Shown here one piece after another: positions 1 through 8,511 of a DNA stretch of 64,000 bases (position 1 is the stretch's first letter; each line of letters begins with the position of its first letter). The notes below the pieces were generated by a model. That model was not told the origin of the DNA. It saw nothing but the letters and a program-made list of their open reading frames with translations, and did no database searches. This stretch comes from Aliirhizobium wenxiniae (GTDB lineage Bacteria > Pseudomonadota > Alphaproteobacteria > Rhizobiales > Rhizobiaceae). Made by a program: the position numbers and the translations under genes. The DNA is taken from contig NZ_JACHEG010000007.1 of assembly GCF_014201355.1 (NCBI RefSeq), positions 186,001 to 250,000 on the forward strand, written 5' to 3'.

Positions 1-1083
1 CTGGATTTCGGCGATCACCTGGAAGAACTCGCGCGCCTTGATCTTCTTCTTGCGGATACGGCCATCCTCGACCATTTCCTGGTATTTTTCGGTCACCGAA
101 ATTTCCGTGAACGGTACGCCGTAGACGCGCTCCACATCGTGCGGTGAGAACAGGTACATGTCCTCGTTGTTGCGGGCGAGCTCGAAGGTGATGTCGGGAA
201 TGACCACGCCGAGCGACAACGTCTTGATCCTGATCTTCTCGTCAGCATTTTCCCGCTTGGTATCGAGAAAACGCATGATGTCGGGATGATGGGCGTGCAG
301 GTAAACGGCTCCTGCTCCCTGACGCGCACCGAGCTGGTTGGCATAGGAAAAACTGTCTTCCAGAAGCTTCATGACCGGGATGACGCCGGAGGACTGATTT
401 TCGATCTGCTTGATCGGCGCGCCCATTTCGCGAAGATTGGTCAGCGAAAGCGCCACGCCGCCGCCACGCTTGGACAGTTGCAGCGCCGAATTGATGGAGC
501 GGCCGATGCTCTCCATGTTGTCTTCCACACGCAGAAGGAAGCAGGACACGAGTTCGCCGCGTTGCTTCTTCCCGGCATTGAGGAAGGTCGGTGTCGCAGG
601 CTGGAAACGTCCGGAAATGATCTCGTCCACGAGATCACGGGCAAGCTTCTCATCGCCACGGGCCAGCGCCAGCGCCACCATGCAGACACGGTCCTCGTAG
701 CGCTCAAGGTAACGTTTTCCGTCAAACGTCTTCAGCGTGTAGCTGGTGTAATATTTGAAGGCACCGAGGAAGGTCGGGAAGCGAAACTTCTTGTCATAGG
801 CATGACCGAAGAGGTCGCGGACGAAATTGAACGAATACTGGTCCAGAACCTCCTGCTCGTAATAGCCTTCGACCACGAGGTAATCGAGCTTCTCGCGCAG
901 GTTATGGAAGAACACCGTGTTCTGGTTCACATGCTGGAGAAAATATTGCTTGGCCGCCTGCCGGTCGCGGTCGAGCTGGATTTTGCCGTCTTCGTCATAG
1001 AGGTTCAGCATGGCGTTCAGCGCATGATAGTCCAGCGCGGCTTCGGCGCTTTTCTTCGGCTTGTCGAGCACTAGCGTGTCCAA
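1..1083 (-). CDS. nrdE: NrdE, class Ib ribonucleoside-diphosphate reductase alpha subunit (N-terminal half; runs off left edge)
   Basis: The catalytic subunit reduces ribonucleoside diphosphates to deoxyribonucleotides, using a radical from the NrdF beta subunit (presumably beyond the left edge). About 361 of roughly 700 residues are visible. Family landmarks on the minus strand include PTFLNAG, the SCFL segment carrying the first active-site cysteine, and the glycine-rich KRGGGVALSLTNLR stretch. I start it at the TTG at 1083-1081, which gives an N-terminus reading DTLVLDKPKK and overlaps the nrdI stop by 13 nt; an in-frame GTG at 1071, touching the nrdI stop, is the alternative. Order nrdH-nrdI-nrdE with overlaps indicates one operon under the cobalamin riboswitch at about 2.0-2.2 kb. 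Identity is well supported; only the exact start is uncertain. Confidence 0.93.
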   Translation of the reverse strand, partial: MDTLVLDKPKKSAEAALDYHALNAMLNLYDEDGKIQLDRDRQAAKQYFLQHVNQNTVFFHNLREKLDYLVVEGYYEQEVLDQYSFNFVRDLFGHAYDKKFRFPTFLGAFKYYTSYTLKTFDGKRYLERYEDRVCMVALALARGDEKLARDLVDEIISGRFQPATPTFLNAGKKQRGELVSCFLLRVEDNMESIGRSINSALQLSKRGGGVALSLTNLREMGAPIKQIENQSSGVIPVMKLLEDSFSYANQLGARQGAGAVYLHAHHPDIMRFLDTKRENADEKIRIKTLSLGVVIPDITFELARNNEDMYLFSPHDVERVYGVPFTEISVTEKYQEMVEDGRIRKKKIKAREFFQVIAEIQ

Positions 1084-1466
1084 AATCGTTCCAATCCGTG
1101 TCTGACGTTGTCGACATCCTCCGGCGTGCCGAGAAGCTCGAACCTATAGAGGAACGGCACTTGGCACTTGGCGGATATGATGTCTCCGGCAATGCCATAG
1201 GCCGCGCCGAAATTGGTGTTGCCCGCGGCGATCACGCCGCGGATGTGGCTGCGGTTATTCGCATCGTTGAGGAAGCGGATAACCTGTTTCGGAACGGCCC
1301 CCTTCGCTTCACCACCGCCATAGGACGGAACGATCAGAACGAAGGGATTTTCGGCGTGCAATGTCTCGTCGCTGCTGATCGGAATGCGCCGAGCCATCAG
1401 CTTCAGCTTTTCAACGAACCGCCGCGTGTTTTCCGACTTGCTCGAAAAATAGACGATCTCGCCCAT
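1071..1466 (-). CDS. nrdI: NrdI, flavodoxin-like protein of class Ib ribonucleotide reductase
   Basis: A 131-residue protein of the usual NrdI length. NrdI is a flavodoxin that supplies the oxidant for assembling the dimanganese-tyrosyl radical cofactor of NrdF. The N-terminus contains the phosphate-binding loop YFSSKSENTRRF expected for FMN, and further on are PSYGGGE and the GNTNFGAAYG segment typical of the family. It starts 4 nt after the nrdH stop and its 3' end overlaps nrdE, consistent with translational coupling in the nrdHIE(F) operon. Confidence 0.94.
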   Translation of the reverse strand: MGEIVYFSSKSENTRRFVEKLKLMARRIPISSDETLHAENPFVLIVPSYGGGEAKGAVPKQVIRFLNDANNRSHIRGVIAAGNTNFGAAYGIAGDIISAKCQVPFLYRFELLGTPEDVDNVRHGLERFWTR

Positions 1467-1470
1467 GATC

Positions 1471-1704
1471 TCAGGCGTGTGCTGCCGCCAGACCGCTGAT
1501 CATGTCCGGACGAAACCCGGCCCAGTGCTGTTCTCCTGCGATCACGACGGGAACCTGACGATAGCCGAGACCCTGCACGAGCTCGTAGGCTTCGATATCG
1601 GCGGAAACGTCAACGACCGTGTAGTTAATGCCCTGGCGATCCAGGGCGCGGGTGGTCGCAGTGCATTGAACGCAGGCAGGCTTGCTGTAGACGGTGATGG
1701 TCAT
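1471..1704 (-). CDS. nrdH: NrdH, glutaredoxin-like electron donor for class Ib ribonucleotide reductase
   Basis: A 77-residue redoxin that re-reduces the NrdE active-site disulfide. The start MTITVYSKP at 1704 gives a protein of normal family length; an upstream in-frame ATG at 1764 would add 20 residues with no family resemblance. The redox motif is C-V-Q-C near residues 11-14, followed by the family hallmarks RQVPVV and WAGFRPD near the C-terminus. It is the first gene of the nrd operon and lies about 260 nt downstream of the cobalamin riboswitch, so the operon has a long leader. Confidence 0.93.
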   Translation of the reverse strand: MTITVYSKPACVQCTATTRALDRQGINYTVVDVSADIEAYELVQGLGYRQVPVVIAGEQHWAGFRPDMISGLAAAHA

Positions 1705-1965
1705 GGTTTTCCTCGTGTCGGAAGGCGTGCGAAAGCGATCGGACAGCCGCCGATGTCCGGGCAAAAATGATGGGAAATGAAGGCAGGCGTTGGCGATTGC
1801 CGGGCGTTTATCTGCCCGTCATTCGCGCTGACGTGTATCGAAACTCAAGATCATAAGACTTCACCCCGAAGTGGCTCATGCGGGAAATCAGGGGAAGCGC
1901 ACGCACGGCAACATCCCGCACGCATACGCGACCTTCCGGACACCCCGCCCGTGGACGTTTTCGTT

Positions 1966-2155
1966 TGAGGCAGGTCTCCTGGCTCGCGGGTCGTCGCATC
2001 CATCTCACCTTCCCGAAACCAGATGGTTTCAGTGGTTACCGAGCGGATGCTCGTCGCTCACAGTTGCGGGGGCAGCTTCGGCATTGTTCCGCCTGTCATA
2101 GGCATCACGCACCGTATTCCCGTCTTAGCTTCCGACGCGAATCGGAAGAACCTCG
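1966..2155 (-). promoter_or_regulatory. Cobalamin (B12) riboswitch upstream of nrdHIE
   Basis: Read on the minus strand, this segment contains the conserved cobalamin aptamer blocks in the correct order: GCTGCCCCCGCAACTGTGAG (about 2072-2053), CCACTG followed by GGGAAGG (about 2035-2007), and the B12 box AGCCAGGAGACCTGCC (about 1984-1969). The aptamer points toward nrdH. Riboswitches of this class normally shut expression when adenosylcobalamin is abundant. Placement before a B12-independent reductase is known in bacteria that also own the B12-dependent NrdJ enzyme. The mode of control (terminator or SD sequestration) is not evident from the roughly 260-nt leader. Confidence 0.93.
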
Positions 2156-2457
2156 AACACTAGATATAGTAGACGACATGAAATTTCCGTCAACGACTAT
2201 GATGTTCGAGTTTCGGAAAGTCTGGGGATTGTTTGGTGCAGATATCAATGGCCGTGCAGGACCGACGCTCGCGCCAAGTATAGCAACATCAAAATGGGGC
2301 CGACTGCCAAACTGCAGACTCGTACCGCTGGTGCGATAAAGAGGATGTTTGGAAGATTGTCGCGTTCAGGCGGCAAACTGCGAGCTTGGCCAGTATGCCG
2401 TCGCTAACCACGACCTGCCGCCGACGATCGACGGGCCACCTCGTGTAAAGGGGGCCG
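2156..2457. other. Gene-free stretch between the nrd leader and the GGDEF-EAL gene
   Basis: No convincing coding region. The promoter of the nrd operon should lie in the part nearest the riboswitch, on the minus strand, but I cannot pick out confident -35/-10 boxes. No terminator with a T-tract is obvious for the GGDEF-EAL gene ending at 2458. Confidence 0.5.
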
Positions 2458-4410
2458 TCAGACCGCAATCCTGCGGTTAGCGCCACTGGCTTCGGCTGCG
2501 AACTTTGCGGCCTCGTGTTCCAGCAGTGGTGGAGCGAACAGATAGCCCTGAACACTTGTCCCGCCCAATGCTGTGAGAGCCGCGAGTTCTTCTTCAGTTT
2601 CGACACCCTCGATCACGCAATCCAACCCCATGTCTGCACTTAGTGCCAGCAGAGATTTCACGATCTTATAGCTGGACGGCCGCAAATGCAGATCCTTGAC
2701 GAAGCTGCGATCAATCTTGAACTTTGTCAGCGGCAAGGCGTGAAGGCGCGTGAGGCTTGAGTATCCGGTTCCGAAATCATCAAGCGAGATCCCGCATCCC
2801 AGTCTTCGAAGGGTCTCGACGGATTGCGTGACCTGTTCAAAATCGTGGGCGAAAGCCGTTTCGGTAATTTCGAGATCAAGGCGCGTTGGATCAAAGCCAC
2901 TTCTCTGAATGATGCCCACCAGCATTAAGACGCTGTCGTTGGAGTTCAAGTCGTGGGCAGACAGGTTGAACGACAGGCGCAGAGATGGTCCCCACAGCGA
3001 GGCCGCGGCCAACGCCTTCCGGAGGAGCGGCTTCGTAAGTGAGCCGACGATTCCCGCTCGTTCTGCGATAGGGATGAAGCAGGCTGGAGAGATTTTGCCA
3101 AGCTGAGGGCTATCCCAGCGTGCCAGAGCTTCAAAACCTATCGTCTGTGGGCCACGGACATCGATAATCGGTTGGAAGACCACTGACAGCTCGTTTTCGA
3201 GATCGGCCTGCTTCAGTGCACTTTCTATCTTCGCTTCGAAATTGATTTGATATTCATGATCAGAGTCGAACAACACCGCGCCACCGCGCTGCCTCTTCTT
3301 GGCGTGGTATAGCGCATAATCGGCGCGCTCGAAAAGCTGCTCGCAGTTCAGAGCAAGCTCGGGAAACACTGCGATCCCCATTGAGGCCGAGATATGCACC
3401 GTACCTTCCGGTAAACGGTAGGGCTCCCTCAGCTTGGCCGCGATGGCGTTGGCATTTATTACTAACTGTGTATTTTCCGGTGGCAGAGGAGCGATGATGG
3501 CGAATTCGTCACCACCTAGTCTGAAAGCCGTGCTGGCTGTCAAAGTGGTTGATAGGCGTGCGGCAACCTCGGCCAGGAGACGATCACCAACCGAATGGCC
3601 GTAAAGGTCGTTGACGGGCTTGAAACCGTCGAGATCCATGACGCCAAGAGCCAACCGTACTCCATTAGCTTGCGCTCTCGCCAGTTCGGTCTCCAGTTCT
3701 GCAAAAAACGCACGCCGATTGCCCAGTCTGGTCAAGCTATCGAGGTTGGCGAGCTTGAAGTTCTCGCAACTCAGTGCCTCGCTTTGCTGTTTCGACACCA
3801 CCATGCTTTCGAAGTTTCGGTAGTTTGTCAGAAGTATGGACATCATGCCGGTGCAAACGAGCAAGACGTTGATCGCAATGGCAACAAATGTTGGCTGTGC
3901 CGTCGAGGCGAAGAAAGCGATAAACGCGCCATTGACGATGAGTGTCACGATAAAGGCCGCCGAACGCACATACATCAGGCAGAAGATGCAAGAGATGACG
4001 GTAATGGCCATGTAGAAGGCGACATGCGAGCGGGTATAGGCATCGCCATATGGGATCAGCGCGAAAGACCAGAGTGTGAAAGCCACGGCAATGCCGCCCG
4101 CAAGCCGATTGGTGCGCAGGAGTGCAGCATGCGCAAGTTCTGGAGATGGATCTGAATTTTTGGTTCGTAACCAGAAGATCACTCTTAGCAGGCAGCCGCC
4201 CGTAAGCAGCGACGGTACACCAAGCGTCAACCACGCGGGCGCGATCCGCATGTGCGTCATAGCAAGCGCCCAGGTGCTAGAGAGCAGGATGAAATACATC
4301 ATCGGCATTTGTCGCGTGAAGGCCCGATATTGAGCTTTGAGAAGCTCAGGATTCTCCTTTTGCACCGACATGAAGTTCCGGATACCGCGCCACGCAATGT
4401 GTGTATTCAT
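2458..4410 (-). CDS. Membrane-bound diguanylate cyclase/phosphodiesterase (GGDEF-EAL)
   Basis: About 650 residues: an N-terminal membrane region with several hydrophobic segments (roughly residues 35-195), then a GGDEF domain and an EAL domain. The cyclase signature RLGGDEFAII is intact at about residues 297-306. No RxxD inhibitory site is visible five residues upstream. The phosphodiesterase domain keeps GFEALARWD (EAL at about 427-429), EITET, DDFGTGYSSL and IEGVETEEE, so both activities look possible. The product would make or break cyclic di-GMP at the inner membrane. I take the ATG reading MNTHIAW at 4410; an in-frame GTG at 4476 would extend it by 22 residues. It stands alone with no obvious operon partner. 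Confidence 0.9.
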   Translation of the reverse strand: MNTHIAWRGIRNFMSVQKENPELLKAQYRAFTRQMPMMYFILLSSTWALAMTHMRIAPAWLTLGVPSLLTGGCLLRVIFWLRTKNSDPSPELAHAALLRTNRLAGGIAVAFTLWSFALIPYGDAYTRSHVAFYMAITVISCIFCLMYVRSAAFIVTLIVNGAFIAFFASTAQPTFVAIAINVLLVCTGMMSILLTNYRNFESMVVSKQQSEALSCENFKLANLDSLTRLGNRRAFFAELETELARAQANGVRLALGVMDLDGFKPVNDLYGHSVGDRLLAEVAARLSTTLTASTAFRLGGDEFAIIAPLPPENTQLVINANAIAAKLREPYRLPEGTVHISASMGIAVFPELALNCEQLFERADYALYHAKKRQRGGAVLFDSDHEYQINFEAKIESALKQADLENELSVVFQPIIDVRGPQTIGFEALARWDSPQLGKISPACFIPIAERAGIVGSLTKPLLRKALAAASLWGPSLRLSFNLSAHDLNSNDSVLMLVGIIQRSGFDPTRLDLEITETAFAHDFEQVTQSVETLRRLGCGISLDDFGTGYSSLTRLHALPLTKFKIDRSFVKDLHLRPSSYKIVKSLLALSADMGLDCVIEGVETEEELAALTALGGTSVQGYLFAPPLLEHEAAKFAAEASGANRRIAV

Positions 4411-4662
4411 AAGTTCGCCCATCAACTGATGAGCGGCTCCTAACATACGCATCATTACAATCGCGCAAATTAGCACGGTTAATCAAACTTGCAGGAGGCC
4501 GGTGCCACCTTGCCCACCCGTTACGGGATCCGAGGTCCAGGTGCATTGATCCAATGACCGCATTGGGCCGAAAGCCGTCACGGCAGGAATGCGCCAACAG
4601 CGAACTTTCCGGACGCGTCGAATCCCGTATAAAGCAATTTGAGCAATTTCGCGGAGATGGCG

Positions 4663-5031
4663 ATGGAGACTGTAACGCTGTGGCGGCCTGTGGGTCCGGT
4701 CGAGCTGAATTTGATGAAGCAGAGTGGTATGAAGGCGTTTCCACCTCGGCTGCCTGATCAACCCATTTTCTATCCTGTTCTTTCTGAAGATTATGCCATT
4801 CGGATCGCAAGGGATTGGAATGTCAGCCGGGATGGCGCTGGTTATGTGACGCGCTTCGAAGTCCTGACGGCGTTCCTGACTGCCTACGCTCCGCAACATG
4901 CGGGCGGCCGAGCGTTGAGGGAATACTGGATACCGGCTGAAGACCTTGAGAGTTTCAACAAAGCCATTGTTGGTGAAATCGTTGTGACCAAGACGTTCGA
5001 ACAAAATCCGAATGGCGTCGACCACAACTGA
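4663..5031 (+). CDS. Small conserved protein, ADP-ribosylation/crystallin J1-like (function unknown)
   Basis: About 122 residues. The pattern TLWRPVGPVEL ... FPPRLPDQPIFYPVL ... GYVTRFEV ... EYWIPAEDLESFN matches a family I recall under the label 'ADP-ribosylation/crystallin J1', whose actual function is not established. The start at 4663 is preceded by GGAG at 4653-4656 with normal spacing; an ATG at 4657 and a TTG at 4639 are also in frame. No signal peptide or membrane segment. It is monocistronic and opens a patch of small orphan-type genes. Confidence 0.7.
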   Translation: METVTLWRPVGPVELNLMKQSGMKAFPPRLPDQPIFYPVLSEDYAIRIARDWNVSRDGAGYVTRFEVLTAFLTAYAPQHAGGRALREYWIPAEDLESFNKAIVGEIVVTKTFEQNPNGVDHN

Positions 5032-5082
5032 TGAAAGTCGACTTGGGGCCGAAAGCGGACCCCACCGCCCTGACATCCTTCA

Positions 5083-5463
5083 CTAGGGGACGATGAAGTC
5101 AACGCGCTCCGCGCCGATGTAAAAATCGGAGGAGCGAACCTGTTCAACTGTACGCTCTGTATCGCCTAGGCAGTCAAAGTCGACAAACGTGATGCCGCCT
5201 TCAACCGTGATCGCTATTCCAAAAGAAATCACGCTTTGGGTTGATTTGGTGCGCTGCTCGATTCTAAATTCACGAGCATTGTGGAAGTCGATCCGGCAAG
5301 ATCTCCATGTCGGCTCGTCTGCATCGTCGTCCTGGCATGTCAGCGTGATTTGGATATGCGGAAGAGTGCGCTCCGCATAGTCTACCGATATTGCTCCGAG
5401 AACTGAGTCATTGAAGTGGTCAAACCGGCAAAGTACGTCGGATGTCGAGTACGGGATTAGCAT
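5083..5463 (-). CDS. Hypothetical protein (126 residues), orphan-like
   Basis: I do not recognise this family. The protein is soluble, acidic, rich in short beta-prone stretches (for example SVISFGIAITVEGGITFVDF) and ends in a hydrophobic VDFIVP. It faces the upstream gene convergently, with no strong Shine-Dalgarno sequence visible. Size, composition and location beside other orphan genes would fit an immunity-type or accessory protein, but no toxin gene is visible nearby, so that is only a guess. Confidence 0.55.
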   Translation of the reverse strand: MLIPYSTSDVLCRFDHFNDSVLGAISVDYAERTLPHIQITLTCQDDDADEPTWRSCRIDFHNAREFRIEQRTKSTQSVISFGIAITVEGGITFVDFDCLGDTERTVEQVRSSDFYIGAERVDFIVP

Positions 5464-5648
5464 TCGGGCGCCTGTCTAAAGATGAACTTGATCAGAGCAG
5501 CACAATCCTGTGGCGCCTGCAACCAAGTGATTGAACACCCGCACCCTAACATCTTCGTCGTGACGGTTTGACCGCTTTGCGCCACAAGCGGACATCATAT
5601 AACCCATGGTAGCGCGTAAACATTCTCGCGAGCTATCGAAAGGTCAAT

Positions 5649-6293
5649 ATGCCCAAAGAGGCTGCAGTCATCTCGCTCAAAGAGAGCTTGAGTTCTCACA
5701 ATATTGAACTCTTCAAATTTGGCACGCCGCTCCTGTCCATCGCAGAGCGGCTTGGGCCACCGAAACGCTGGATAACCAATGCATTCGATCAGCCGGTACC
5801 CTTGTATTGGCTCTATCCTGGTGGTCTCGAACTGTCTTTCGAACCAGAGCCGCCCTACGTGTTGACAGCATACAAGCTTTCTCCAGTGGGTGCCCATAAA
5901 GGAAGGACAACAAACTTTAGCTACTATGTTCGTATGCGCAACGATTTTCCCATGCTTGAGACTTCGGTTTCGGGCTTCTTGCGAAGTGGTTTATGGGACT
6001 TAGAAAGGGTGAAAGTCGGCATCTGCGCCGAACCAAATTATCCCGTTCTTGATATTTGTATCGGATGCCTACGGATACCTTTCCTCATGAGTTCTGAAAA
6101 CGAGGAGGCACTTGAAGATCAAATCTCCGACTGCGGAAATGATCTAAAAAGGAGGATCGCCTTACTTGATCCGGCTTGTGATTTCTTCGGAGCCTACTTT
6201 TCACTTGAAGACGTGGAAGCTGAACGGTTCCCGAGAGATGGCTGGACGACGATTAGCGGTGAAGAATACCTTCGCCAGCTTGACTTAGCGTGA
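5649..6293 (+). CDS. Hypothetical protein (214 residues), possibly immunity-like
   Basis: I do not recognise a defined domain. The N-terminal third carries the pattern LGPPKRW ... PLYWLYPGGLELSFE, resembling the 'LGxPxxW ... YGxLELxF' pattern of many small proteins encoded beside polymorphic toxins; this likeness is inferred by eye. The start at 5649 has AAAGG a few bases upstream. No signal peptide or transmembrane helix. Lower GC than the flanking core genes suggests horizontal acquisition, together with its neighbours. Confidence 0.65.
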   Translation: MPKEAAVISLKESLSSHNIELFKFGTPLLSIAERLGPPKRWITNAFDQPVPLYWLYPGGLELSFEPEPPYVLTAYKLSPVGAHKGRTTNFSYYVRMRNDFPMLETSVSGFLRSGLWDLERVKVGICAEPNYPVLDICIGCLRIPFLMSSENEEALEDQISDCGNDLKRRIALLDPACDFFGAYFSLEDVEAERFPRDGWTTISGEEYLRQLDLA

Positions 6294-6324
6294 CAAGCGT
6301 CCACTTCGGTCGGGCCGCTTGTTG

Positions 6325-6660
6325 TCATCGAGCTCGATAATCTCGCGGCCAATGCAGCGGAACGGCCCTGTTTGTCGTCATATCCACGGCCTTCGAAGCG
6401 TTCTCTTCAACAAAGCGCAGCGCCTCTTTCAGAGTTGCCGGGTACTGCACACCAAGCCGATAGTACGGAAAGACGTTTGAAATCAGGAATGATGCCACCG
6501 CCCACCCCTTCGTGTCATCTGCAGATCGTGGACGGAAATCTGAGCCAGCCCTATAGGTCATACCAGAGCATCGTGGACACGTTTTCTGCGTCGCATCGGC
6601 GGGGCACTTGAAAACCCGCTTGCAGTCCAGACAAGCATATTTGGTAAGCGAGACTTTCAT
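6325..6660 (-). CDS. Small zinc-ribbon protein (111 residues)
   Basis: The N-terminus has a four-cysteine zinc-ribbon arrangement, C10-x2-C13 and C28-x2-C31 (CLDC ... CPRC), typical of a structural zinc knuckle. The remainder (GWAVASFLISNVFPYYRLG ... YPATLKEALRFVEENAS) matches nothing I can name. Proteins of this build are often nucleic-acid or protein adaptors, but no function can be assigned. It is oppositely oriented to its left neighbour. Its start overlaps by 4 nt (ATGA) the end of a 68-codon upstream frame that I do not accept as a gene. Confidence 0.6.
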   Translation of the reverse strand: MKVSLTKYACLDCKRVFKCPADATQKTCPRCSGMTYRAGSDFRPRSADDTKGWAVASFLISNVFPYYRLGVQYPATLKEALRFVEENASKAVDMTTNRAVPLHWPRDYRAR

Positions 6661-7564
6661 TTGGATACCGTAAAGTAGGTGGCCGATAATTGCTCAACGA
6701 TCACCTTCGCACAACTGCGGAACGACTGCTTTGGGCCGATACCGGTCATCGCGGGCAACTGCTGCCCAAGACCCAGCAAAACGAGATGCCGGCTAAACGT
6801 TCCGAAAGACGGTCTCCTTGAGATCCGGCACAAGGCCGGGGATGATTTCCAACTTCCATGCAATCATTTCAATATCTTGGACAAAATTTCATCCCCTCCC
6901 TCGCGCCCCGTGCCTACAATCTCCCCGTTCCGTCACGGATACACCGGCAGTCGTGTCGGCGAGGCGGGACCGGCGCTGGTGGTGAAGGGAGGACGTGAAC
7001 CGTCACCACCGGGGTCTGCGGAAAATGGTCTCCCTCCGGCGACACGGGGGAAGCGGCAAGGTTTTCGGACCGGCCTGCCGCTTCTGATGCCCGAACGGCG
7101 CGTCGGACGTGCCTGTGCGGCACACATGGTGGCCTCAAGGATGGTTTCGCCGGGCGTTCAAGTCCGCTCGTGAAAGCGGGAATCCCGGCGGCGGCGACAT
7201 GGAGGGTTGGCGATAAGTCGTTTCGCCCGTTTTCCATCAAGCCAGACGAACATCATCCGGCAAGGCAACGGCAGAGGGACCGAAGTCGCGGATAAAAACT
7301 GCCGAACGGGGCGCTGAGAGGTGTCACCTATAAACTAAACTCAAGAGGCAGCTTTCAGCGCCCCGACCGACTTCTGGCCCAGGCCAGCGATAAAAATCCG
7401 ATGATCGCCAAGGGCTTATTCCGTTTTGGAAACCATACCGAAAATCAGGCGTCCATCCTGTCCACATCACACCAATAAGTATGACTTTATTGACGATTGT
7501 TCTCGACAGCCGCACCGCCCCCGCGCTATCGAAGGGCGCAATAAATCTCGGGAGGAAATCCGAA
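6661..7564. other. 900-bp gene-free region with nested dyads; candidate structured RNA
   Basis: No credible protein. Strong dyads are visible: CGTGTCG (6952-6958) with CGACACG (7040-7046) enclosing GGTGGTGA (6979-6986) with TCACCACC (7003-7010); the loop of the latter holds AGGGAG (6986-6991), which can pair with CTCCCT (7030-7035), an H-type pseudoknot. Further hairpins are AAGCGGCAAGG/CCTGCCGCTT (7050-7083), CGCCGGG/CCCGGCG (about 7149-7191) and GGGGCGCTGA/TCAGCGCCCC (about 7308-7363). I checked by eye for tmRNA, RNase P RNA, SRP RNA and known riboswitch cores and found none. Promoter and leader of dgoK must lie at the right end. Confidence 0.45.
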
Positions 7565-8500
7565 ATGCCTAAGCCTGTGTCGATCATCCTTGACTGGGGC
7601 ACGAGCTCGCTGCGCGCAGCGCTCGTGTCGGAAACGGGCGAAACGCTCGACACTCGAGACACGACGAGCGGCGGCATCCAGTTCGTTAAGGACGGCGCTT
7701 TTGAGGCTGCGCTGATGGAAACCGTCGGCAGCTGGTTTGCCTCCCACGGCCCGCTTCCGGTGATCGCCTCCGGCATGATCACCAGCCGCAACGGCTGGAT
7801 CGAAGTGCCTTATGTCGATGCACCTGCCGGGGTTGCGGAACTTGCCGCCGGCACGAAACAACTGACGCTTGAGAACGGCGCAACCGTCACCTTCCTGCCC
7901 GGCATGCGAGATCCGGCGGCAAAGCCGTTTCCGGACGTCATGCGCGGCGAGGAAACCCAGATCGTCGGTTTCGGTCTGGACAAGGATTGCACCGTCGTCC
8001 TGCCTGGCACCCACAGCAAATGGGCACGCGTCGAGGGAGGCCGCATCGCCGGTTTCCAGACCTACGCGACGGGCGAAGTCTTTTCGCTTCTCACCAAACA
8101 TTCCTTCATCGCCAAGGCGCTGGAACCTGCCCCCGGAGCCGAACCAGTCTGGTCTGCCTTCGATCTCGGCGCAGAGTTTGCAGCAAGTGACGCCCGCGCC
8201 GCCGATGCCTTTCTGTCCGCCGTCTTTTCCGCCCGTACAGGCGTGCTCGCTGGCGTCCTGAAGGCCGAAGATATCGGCGACTACGTCTCCGGCCTCGTCA
8301 TCGGTTCCGAATTCCGCCAGGCCCGCGCCGCCGGCTGGCTCGTTCCCGGCGAGGCGATCGGCATTGTCGGCAACAACGTGCTGAACAGCCGCTACGGCCG
8401 TGTCGCCCCGCTCTTTAATCTCACCGTTATCCCGAGCCCGGCAGATGCCGCCAAGCGCGGCGTGCAGCGGATCGCCGGCCAATTGCAATTGACGAAATAA
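7565..8500 (+). CDS. dgoK: 2-dehydro-3-deoxygalactonokinase
   Basis: Phosphorylates 2-keto-3-deoxy-D-galactonate at C6 in the DeLey-Doudoroff pathway of galactose/galactonate catabolism. The 311-residue product starts at MPKPVSIIL, directly after a strong ribosome site GGGAGGAA at 7550-7557; an upstream ATG at 7481 adds 28 unrelated residues. Family landmarks are the N-terminal nucleotide-fold segment LDWGTSSLRA, GMITSRNGWIEVPYVDAPAG, RGEETQIVGFG and LPGTHSKWA. The aldolase gene dgoA follows after 11 nt, so the two steps are co-expressed. Confidence 0.92.
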   Translation: MPKPVSIILDWGTSSLRAALVSETGETLDTRDTTSGGIQFVKDGAFEAALMETVGSWFASHGPLPVIASGMITSRNGWIEVPYVDAPAGVAELAAGTKQLTLENGATVTFLPGMRDPAAKPFPDVMRGEETQIVGFGLDKDCTVVLPGTHSKWARVEGGRIAGFQTYATGEVFSLLTKHSFIAKALEPAPGAEPVWSAFDLGAEFAASDARAADAFLSAVFSARTGVLAGVLKAEDIGDYVSGLVIGSEFRQARAAGWLVPGEAIGIVGNNVLNSRYGRVAPLFNLTVIPSPADAAKRGVQRIAGQLQLTK

Positions 8501-8511
8501 GGACGTTTCCC

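Noticed and set aside
286..1074. 262-codon plus-strand frame antisense to nrdE
   Set aside because: Strongly conserved NrdE motifs lie on the other strand; this is a GC-skew shadow frame.
6657..6863. 68-codon minus-strand frame that ends in an ATGA overlap with the zinc-ribbon gene
   Set aside because: The overlap is attractive but the translation is Ser/Arg-rich and low-complexity, and an equally long frame exists on the other strand; not enough to call a gene.
6900..7370. Possible tmRNA, RNase P RNA, SRP RNA or riboswitch
   Set aside because: None of their conserved cores (tag peptide frame, GAGGAAAGTCC, B12 box, TPP or FMN blocks) is present; left as unidentified structured region.
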